A stretch of DNA of 10,423 nucleotides from Avelusimicrobium sp963660385. Lineage in GTDB: Bacteria > Elusimicrobiota > Elusimicrobia > Elusimicrobiales > Elusimicrobiaceae. The notes beneath the pieces are model-generated. The model was not told the origin of the DNA. It did not search any database and saw only the letters and a list, made by a program, of their open reading frames with translations. Made by a program: the position numbers and the translations under genes. Below, piece after piece: positions 6,971-10,423 of this stretch (positions are counted from its first letter, which is position 1; each line of letters opens with the position of its first letter). Location: assembly GCA_963660385.1 (NCBI GenBank), contig CAVKWQ010000054.1:1-10423 (forward strand), written 5' to 3'.

Positions 6971-7354
6971 GTCGTTCCGGGGCAAGAAAGCCGCCCGCTA
7001 GGGGTCCGGAATCTAGAATAAAATAAGGTCTTTATCTGATAAACAGACTGGATCCCGGGTCCACGCCCGGGATGACAAATAGAAAGACCTTTATTTAAAC
7101 GGCCTTGTGTTATTGCTTTTTGCCGTCATCCCCGAGGAATTTAGTCGGGGATCTGTTGTTTTGTAAGAGAACAACAACAGCCAAGACAGATTCCCGACTA
7201 CGACCTTCGGGAATGACGTCTTTATTAAAATATCGGTCATCCTGAACCGGCGGCCCGCAGGGTTTTCAGGATCTACCGCACGGGTTGTTTGCTGTGTCGT
7301 TATTTAACAACGTCATCCTGGAAAGTCAACTGGCGCGGAGCGTTCCGGAATTTG
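6971..7354. repeat. Array of six REP-like palindromic elements
   Basis: Six imperfect palindromes share a left end GTCAT(C/T)C and a right end GGATCT or GGAATCT. E1 + 6971-7013, arms 6975-6980/7006-7011. E2 minus 7050-7076, arms 7052-7059/7066-7073. E3 + 7125-7155, arms 7128-7135/7145-7152. E4 minus 7187-7217, arms 7190-7197/7207-7214. E5 + 7236-7274, arms 7239-7246/7265-7272. E6 + 7312-7354, arms imperfect. Stem sequences differ (CCGG, CCCGGG, CCCCGA, CCCGA, CCTGAA) yet remain self-complementary. E3 and E4 face each other with a further 8-bp dyad between them (CTGTTGTT 7153-7160, AACAACAG 7173-7180), like a bacterial interspersed mosaic element. No gene was recognised in 6968-7365. Several elements could also form hairpins in a transcript or bind a protein. 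Confidence 0.8.
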
Positions 7355-7363
7355 TTGTTATAA

Positions 7364-7403
7364 ATAAAGCGAGACCCCTGTGTTTATTCAACGCAGGGGT
7401 CTC
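7364..7403 (-). terminator. Terminator hairpin at the end of RNA-A
   Basis: Ten perfect pairs GAGACCCCTG (7371-7380) with CAGGGGTCTC (7394-7403), then a wobble position and one more pair, around a 9-nt loop. On the minus strand it is followed by GCTTTATTT, a weak U-tract; on the plus strand no T-run follows. It therefore fits the end of a minus-strand transcript coming from 7766. Confidence 0.55.
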
Positions 7404-7766
7404 AATCAGCCGATTTGTCCATAATTACTCACTTTCCGTAGTAACAGGTACTCCAACAGTTCAAAGTTTTGCGGCGCCACACAGGGCCTGCCGGTGGTTG
7501 CGCCGCCCCATACCTCTGGCGAACTCCAACTGCCCTCAGGCAGCCGGCCCAAAGTTTGTGCAGCGGCCTTGCATACCAAACGCACCTGCTCCGTGTTGTA
7601 CAATCCTCAAAGAACTTTTTTTCTGCTTCCCGGTCCCCTGCCGTGCCACGCTCTTCGCGCCCGCAAGGCAAACAATCGGGAACAGTTGTCATCCGTTCGC
7701 ACCGCCAGACATCATCAGGAAAGGCTGGTGTGCCGGGGTAGTTTTCTGTCGGCCCTTACTAGGGAT
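7364..7766 (-). ncRNA. Candidate structured RNA (RNA-A), about 400 nt, unassigned
   Basis: No convincing protein is encoded in 7404-7806; the overlapping ORFs on both strands are Cys/Pro/Trp-rich and lack ribosome-binding sites. The minus strand has a promoter (7800-7773), a terminator (7403-7364) and several helices. Closing helix GGCCGA 7754-7749 with UCGGCU 7413-7408. GCAC-CCAG helix 7733-7725/7708-7699. CUG-UUCCCG 7685-7677 with CGGGAA-g-CAG 7632-7623. UGCC 7670-7667/7642-7639. A nine-pair hairpin with UGAG loop, 7547-7539/7534-7526. GCGGCGC 7506-7500 with GCGCCGC 7477-7471. The hairpin at 7547-7526 has two G-U pairs and the closing helix one; these pair only in a minus-strand transcript. 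The consensus sequences of RNase P RNA, tmRNA and SRP RNA are absent. The alternative is a decayed gene in GC-rich DNA. Confidence 0.42.
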
Positions 7767-7772
7767 ATGAAT

Positions 7773-7800
7773 AGTATAGTGGAATTCCGGCTGAAATCAA
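7773..7800 (-). promoter_or_regulatory. Promoter for RNA-A
   Basis: Minus-strand TTGATT (7800-7795), 16-nt spacer, TATACT (7778-7773), starting 6 nt after the stop codon of the HTH regulator. Predicted transcription start is about 7766. Confidence 0.5.
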
Positions 7801-7806
7801 GGGGAA

Positions 7807-8445
7807 TTAGCCAATATAATCCATTTTTAATACCGCCTGGCCCAAAGGGCGCGCTTCAACCGTCGGAAGCGTTTGCCCGTTCTCGGCCAAAAGCGTTTGT
7901 CCTTGCACCTTGGCAAGCAGGCTTTTGCCACTTGCCCAAATTAGCATTGTTTTGCCGTCCGTCCACACGCTTGCGGGCTTAATAAGCCATAGGGCATTAT
8001 TTATATCCAGCAAATATTTGCCGCCTTGTGCGCGTTGGCGGGGCAAGGTCCACCACTCGGTTACCTCGCACCCGGTTAAAGCCGGGTAGTGTAAGGGGGC
8101 GGCAGATAAAAGCGGTATGGAAACGCTGTTGCTTTGCGCGGTAGAATTGTCAGCACTGTAAGCATTTTCCGGCCCTTGGGCATCGCGCAGAGCGGGCAGC
8201 GGGGAAAACGGGTGCGCCTCGGGATAGGTGGTAACGGGGGTAAAAAGCCGCATAACGGAAAACTCGTCCAGCCCGAAAAGTTGCGCCATTTGGGCTACAT
8301 ACCCTTTGGAGGGACGGCGCTTTCCGGTCGTCCATAGGGCCACCGTAGCGGTGGAAACTTGCAGGAGCCGTGCTAACTTGGCTTGGGCTCCGCGCAATAC
8401 GCCGCCGTTCCATTTTTCCAGTTGTTTTTCAAACTTATTTATCAT
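7807..8445 (-). CDS. HTH (XRE-like) regulator with degenerate LexA/S24-like C-terminal domain
   Basis: DNA-binding regulator of 212 aa. Residues about 18-62 form an XRE/Cro-CI type helix-turn-helix (RGAQAKLARLLQVS, then TATVALWTTGKRRPS as recognition region, then GYVAQMAQLFGLD). Residues 63-107 are a Pro/Ser/Asn-rich linker. Residues 108-212 resemble the peptidase S24 fold of LexA/CI repressors: IPLL near the start, a strand pair around DGKTMLIWASGKSLLAKV (163-180) and an ending RPLGQAVLKMDYIG like the family's final strand. The GDSM-type serine site is not recognisable, so self-cleavage is unlikely; the S24 assignment is tentative. Start ATG 8445-8443 with GAGAGGAG upstream. It is divergent from the RNA-B promoter and followed by the RNA-A promoter, so those RNAs are its most likely targets (inference). 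Confidence 0.75.
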   Translation of the reverse strand: MINKFEKQLEKWNGGVLRGAQAKLARLLQVSTATVALWTTGKRRPSKGYVAQMAQLFGLDEFSVMRLFTPVTTYPEAHPFSPLPALRDAQGPENAYSADNSTAQSNSVSIPLLSAAPLHYPALTGCEVTEWWTLPRQRAQGGKYLLDINNALWLIKPASVWTDGKTMLIWASGKSLLAKVQGQTLLAENGQTLPTVEARPLGQAVLKMDYIG

Positions 8446-8465
8446 CGGCTCCTCTCTAAAAAATG

Positions 8466-8555
8466 ATTAGGCCCAATTAGGACCAAAAAACACTTGACAA
8501 ACGCTAACAATACTTACTATACTAACATTTATAAACAAGCCCTAACTTGTTTATA
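8466..8555. promoter_or_regulatory. Putative operator region between HTH gene and RNA-B
   Basis: Two ATTAGG repeats exactly 10 bp apart (8466-8471, 8476-8481; CCTAAT on the minus strand) face three CTAAC motifs on the plus strand (8504-8508, 8522-8526, 8542-8546). The last lies between the arms of a perfect 10-bp inverted repeat, TATAAACAAG (8530-8539) and CTTGTTTATA (8546-8555), at the predicted RNA-B start. Such clustering about a divergent promoter is typical of autoregulated repressors. I could not identify a clean -10/-35 pair for the HTH gene itself. Confidence 0.45.
8494..8523 (+). promoter_or_regulatory. Strong promoter for RNA-B
   Basis: Consensus -35 TTGACA (8494-8499), 18-nt spacer, TATACT (8518-8523), giving a start near 8530. 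No ORF with a ribosome-binding site follows within 200 nt. Confidence 0.75.
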
Positions 8556-8905
8556 TTCTCCGGGCGTACAAAATTGCATCTATCCTTACAGAAGCAAATC
8601 CGCCTGCCGGACCCGGCAGTTTAGGCCGCGCCCGCGGCCCCAGTATTTTGTGCGCTCTTACTTGCGTGTATCCCGCCAGGGGGCGCAAGTCTATTGTAGC
8701 AAATAAAAAGATGTTTGGGTTAGTAAAGTTAAGATTCCAACGCGTCCGCCCTATGTTAAAAAGGCTTCCGGCCGATTGGCTTAACTTTGCTAACCGCATC
8801 TTCCAACTATGTGTTTCTACTTCATTTTTTACTTGGTAGGCGTTATCGGCCTGGTGTGCTTTGCGTGCGATTTGGCGGACTTTTTTAGCCGCTAAACCGA
8901 TTTTT
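8530..8905 (+). ncRNA. Candidate structured RNA (RNA-B), about 375 nt, unassigned
   Basis: Between a strong promoter and a terminator, without a credible ORF, the + strand can form ordered helices. H1 8530-8539/8546-8555, ten pairs. H2 8562-8574/8645-8657, thirteen pairs, two of them G-U, enclosing H3 (CUGCCG 8604-8609/8614-8619) and H4 (GGCCGC 8624-8629/8634-8639). H5 ACUUGCG 8660-8666/8684-8690. H6 is a long hairpin: AAGAUG 8708-8713/8797-8802, sixteen pairs 8718-8733/8780-8795 with one U-G, and CCAA 8737-8740/8776-8779. All three G-U pairs would be A-C mismatches in the opposite strand, so the + strand is favoured. H2 looks like a junction closing two tetraloop hairpins. I recognise no known class. 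It could be a free regulatory RNA, an RNA partner of the HTH protein, or a long leader of the downstream transporter gene. Confidence 0.6.
8868..8905 (+). terminator. Terminator between RNA-B and the transporter gene
   Basis: UUUGGCGG (8871-8878) pairs with CCGCUAAA (8889-8896), eight pairs including one G-U, extended by a CG/CG pair beyond an A-C mismatch. A then precedes five Ts (8901-8905). The G-U pair favours the + strand. It could end RNA-B or act as an attenuator for the transporter gene. Confidence 0.5.
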
Positions 8906-8930
8906 CAGGCGTGGTATAGGGGAAATTATC

Positions 8931-8936
8931 TATAAT
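8931..8936 (+). promoter_or_regulatory. -10 box of the transporter gene (leaderless)
   Basis: Perfect TATAAT six nucleotides before the ATG at 8943, the distance at which transcription starts. There is no Shine-Dalgarno before the ATG and no clear -35 at 17 nt. The spacing is identical to that at kdsA codon 3. Confidence 0.5.
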
Positions 8937-8942
8937 GTAGAA

Positions 8943-10331
8943 ATGAAATCAGGTTTTTCCCTTAACATTTACGGCCTAATTTTTGCCATTATGCTGGTTA
9001 TGGCCGCGCTGACGTACCTCCTGCCCGCCGGGCAGTATGACACCGTCCAAAAGGACGGCCGTTCCTATACCGTGGCTGGGTCCTACCATAAGGTGGAATC
9101 CAACCCGCAGGGCCTTGCTGCCGTGCTGACGGCCCCCGCCAAAGCCTTTGGCGATTGTGCCGATATCATCGTGTTTATTTTTATTACCGGGGCGATTTTT
9201 ACCATTTTGGAACGCACCGGCACGGTAAACGCCGTGATTTTGGGCACCAGTTATTTGTTTTCCCGCACGGACTGCCTCAAAAAGTTTTTTATCCCGGTCA
9301 GTATGATTTTGTTTTCGCTGGGGGGAGCCGTATTCGGTATGGAGGAGGAAACCCTTATCTTCATCCCGCTGTTTATTCCGCTGGCGCTCTCGCTGGGGTA
9401 CGATACGGTGGTGGGGGTAAGTATTCCCTTTTTAGGCGCGTGGGTGGGGTTTGGCTCGGCGTTTATGAACCCGTTTACGGTCGGCATTTCCCAAGGTATC
9501 GCGCAACTGCCGCTCTATTCCGGGCTTGGATACCGCTTGGCCGTGTGGGCCATTTGTACGGGCGTGGTGATATGGTTTGTTACGTGGTATGGGGAAAAAG
9601 TGCGTAAAAATCCCACCAAAAGTATCACTTATGAGGCCGATAAAGAAAAACGCAAAAACCTGCATTTAAACGTGCTGGAAAAGCCGCATTTTAAAGCCTC
9701 GCATATTTGGATTTCGGTTGTTTTTACCTTGGGTATGACCGCACTCGTGTACGGGGTGGCGGTCTATCATTGGTATATTATTGAAATTTCCGGCCTATTT
9801 TTAGGCGTGGGGTTGGTGTCGGCGGTTATCGGCCGGTTGTCCTTAAACCAAACGACGGACGCGATTATTGACGGGGCGCGCAGTATGGTTAGCGTGTCTA
9901 TTATGCTGGCCTTGGCGCGCGCGATTGTGGTGATTGCTTCCGACGGGCGCATTTTGGATACGGTTTTGCACGCCATTGCGCAAATTATCGGCCAGCAACA
10001 CCCCTTGGCCGCGGTGGAGGGGATGTTCTGGGCGCACACGTTTATTAACTTCTTTGTGGCGTCCGGCTCCGGCCAGGCCGTGCTGACAATGCCTGTAATG
10101 ATTCCGCTGTCGGACTTGCTGGGTATCAGCCCGCAACTTTCCATTTTGGCCTACCAGTTCGGCGAAGGCTGGACGAACGCCATTATTCCCACGGCTCCCG
10201 TTACAATGGCCGCTATCGGTATGGCGGGGATTCCGTGGCTCAAATGGGCGCGCTGGAACTTGGGCCTGCAAATTGTGCTGGCTGTGCTTTCTATGCTGCT
10301 CTTAATCCCGCCGTATTTACTGCATTGGTAG
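8943..10331 (+). CDS. YfcC/DcuC-family inner-membrane transporter
   Basis: Secondary transporter of the C4-dicarboxylate anaerobic carrier (DcuC) superfamily, closest in style to YfcC-type permeases, which have been proposed to move amino acids, peptides or dicarboxylates. The substrate cannot be read from the sequence. 462 aa, the normal length, with about 11-12 hydrophobic segments. The first (residues 9-28) ends in the family signature LLPAGQY (26-32). Two repeat halves carry the likely transport-site hairpins: FMNPFTVGISQGIAQLPL (174-191) and SGSGQAVLTMPVMIPLSD (374-391), then GWTNAIIPTAPVTMA (409-423). A charged cytoplasmic loop (218-250) separates the halves. The start is the first Met before TM1; with TATAAT only 6 nt upstream the mRNA is probably leaderless. 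A terminator follows the stop. Expression might also come from RNA-B read-through. Confidence 0.88.
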   Translation: MKSGFSLNIYGLIFAIMLVMAALTYLLPAGQYDTVQKDGRSYTVAGSYHKVESNPQGLAAVLTAPAKAFGDCADIIVFIFITGAIFTILERTGTVNAVILGTSYLFSRTDCLKKFFIPVSMILFSLGGAVFGMEEETLIFIPLFIPLALSLGYDTVVGVSIPFLGAWVGFGSAFMNPFTVGISQGIAQLPLYSGLGYRLAVWAICTGVVIWFVTWYGEKVRKNPTKSITYEADKEKRKNLHLNVLEKPHFKASHIWISVVFTLGMTALVYGVAVYHWYIIEISGLFLGVGLVSAVIGRLSLNQTTDAIIDGARSMVSVSIMLALARAIVVIASDGRILDTVLHAIAQIIGQQHPLAAVEGMFWAHTFINFFVASGSGQAVLTMPVMIPLSDLLGISPQLSILAYQFGEGWTNAIIPTAPVTMAAIGMAGIPWLKWARWNLGLQIVLAVLSMLLLIPPYLLHW

Positions 10332-10348
10332 CCTGATTGGTTTGTTAG

Positions 10349-10375
10349 AAGGCCCCTCTTGCAGGGGCCTTTTTT
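10349..10375 (+). terminator. Rho-independent terminator of the transporter gene
   Basis: Nine perfect pairs AAGGCCCCT (10349-10357) with AGGGGCCTT (10363-10371), 5-nt loop, in a run of Ts to 10375. Confidence 0.95.
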
Positions 10376-10381
10376 ATGGTA

Positions 10382-10407
10382 TAAAAATCCACCGGCTATG
10401 CCGGTGG
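10382..10407 (-). terminator. Terminator for a convergent gene right of the window
   Basis: Eight perfect pairs CCACCGGC (10389-10396) with GCCGGTGG (10400-10407), 3-nt loop. On the minus strand it is followed by ATTTTTAT, so it should end a minus-strand gene entering from beyond position 10423. Confidence 0.75.
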
Positions 10408-10423
10408 TAGAAAAAAAGGTTTA

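Noticed and set aside
6971..7354. CRISPR array
   Set aside because: The repeats are self-palindromic, occur in both orientations, vary in stem sequence and have irregular spacing; no cas genes nearby.
7623..7640. CAGG...AGCAG resembling the SRP RNA domain IV loop
   Set aside because: The nine bases between the two motifs do not form the required short stem-loop and the flanks do not pair as in SRP RNA.
7429..7770. Minus-strand ORFs ending at 7429 and 7406, possible frameshifted gene
   Set aside because: Composition is rich in Cys, Trp and Arg with no motif, no ribosome-binding site, and the two frames do not join without a stop. Structured RNA fits better, though a decayed gene is not excluded.
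7494..7982. Plus-strand ORFs at 7285-7770 and 7494-7982
   Set aside because: Pro/Cys-rich, no start signals, and partly antisense to the HTH gene; shadows of minus-strand features.
8494..8706. 70-aa plus-strand ORF starting at the TTG of the RNA-B -35 box
   Set aside because: Its start codon is part of the promoter and would not be transcribed; the rest overlaps strong RNA helices.
8711..8839. 42-aa ORF (MFGLVKLRFQ...) in the RNA-B region
   Set aside because: No Shine-Dalgarno; its start codon and most of its length lie in the arms of the long hairpin, and the reading frame has no visible family. A dual-function RNA remains possible.
7364..8905. RNase P RNA or tmRNA for RNA-A or RNA-B, suggested by lengths near 400 nt
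   Set aside because: The RNase P GAGGAAAGUC core and ACAGAACCCGG partner, and the tmRNA acceptor/T-arm end with CCA, were not found in the right order on the relevant strand.

Overview
The window (10,423 bp, GC about one half) looks like chromosome from a Gram-negative, LPS-making bacterium. The mix of a compact Kdo/Lpt operon, a very short prepilin (MSRG^FTLIE) with a late cysteine pair, and a Cys-rich surface protein is most reminiscent of gut Elusimicrobiota. That assignment is an inference from style; there is no rRNA or other taxonomic marker here.

Left part (1-1323): the 3' end of a + strand, extremely Cys-rich protein with three thrombospondin-type-1-like repeats, followed by a GC-rich hairpin region and a degenerate 59-nt tandem repeat. 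Centre-left (1324-6341), all on the minus strand: a tight operon read kdsA > 59-aa membrane protein > kdsD > lptC > lptA > lptB > cysE. Three junctions are ATGA overlaps and the other gaps are 4-13 nt. The operon makes Kdo precursors (arabinose-5-P isomerase, Kdo-8-P synthase), builds the LPS export bridge (LptC, LptA, LptB) and ends with serine acetyltransferase. The 59-aa gene is new to me. kdsA appears to be transcribed as a leaderless mRNA.

Centre (6342-7403): divergent from kdsA, a pilin-like gene with a clean promoter, Shine-Dalgarno and terminator. It is followed by about 400 bp holding six palindromic elements of one family (GTCAT(C/T)C...GGATCT), in both orientations, whose stems vary in sequence but stay paired.

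Right-centre (7364-8905): the most interesting part. A minus-strand gene for an HTH regulator with a degenerate LexA/S24-like C-terminal half lies between two regions that lack credible ORFs but have the marks of structured RNA genes. RNA-A (minus, about 7766 to 7364) has its own promoter right after the regulator stop codon and ends in a terminator hairpin. RNA-B (plus, about 8530 to 8905) starts from a TTGACA-N18-TATACT promoter divergent from the regulator and contains long helices whose G-U pairs work only in the + strand transcript. I do not recognise either as RNase P RNA, tmRNA, SRP RNA or a common riboswitch. Repeated CTAAC/CCTAAT motifs around the shared promoter region suggest that the regulator controls RNA-B and itself.

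Right end (8931-10423): a YfcC/DcuC-family transporter, apparently also leaderless (TATAAT-N6-ATG), its terminator, and a second hairpin that would terminate a convergent minus-strand gene beyond the window.
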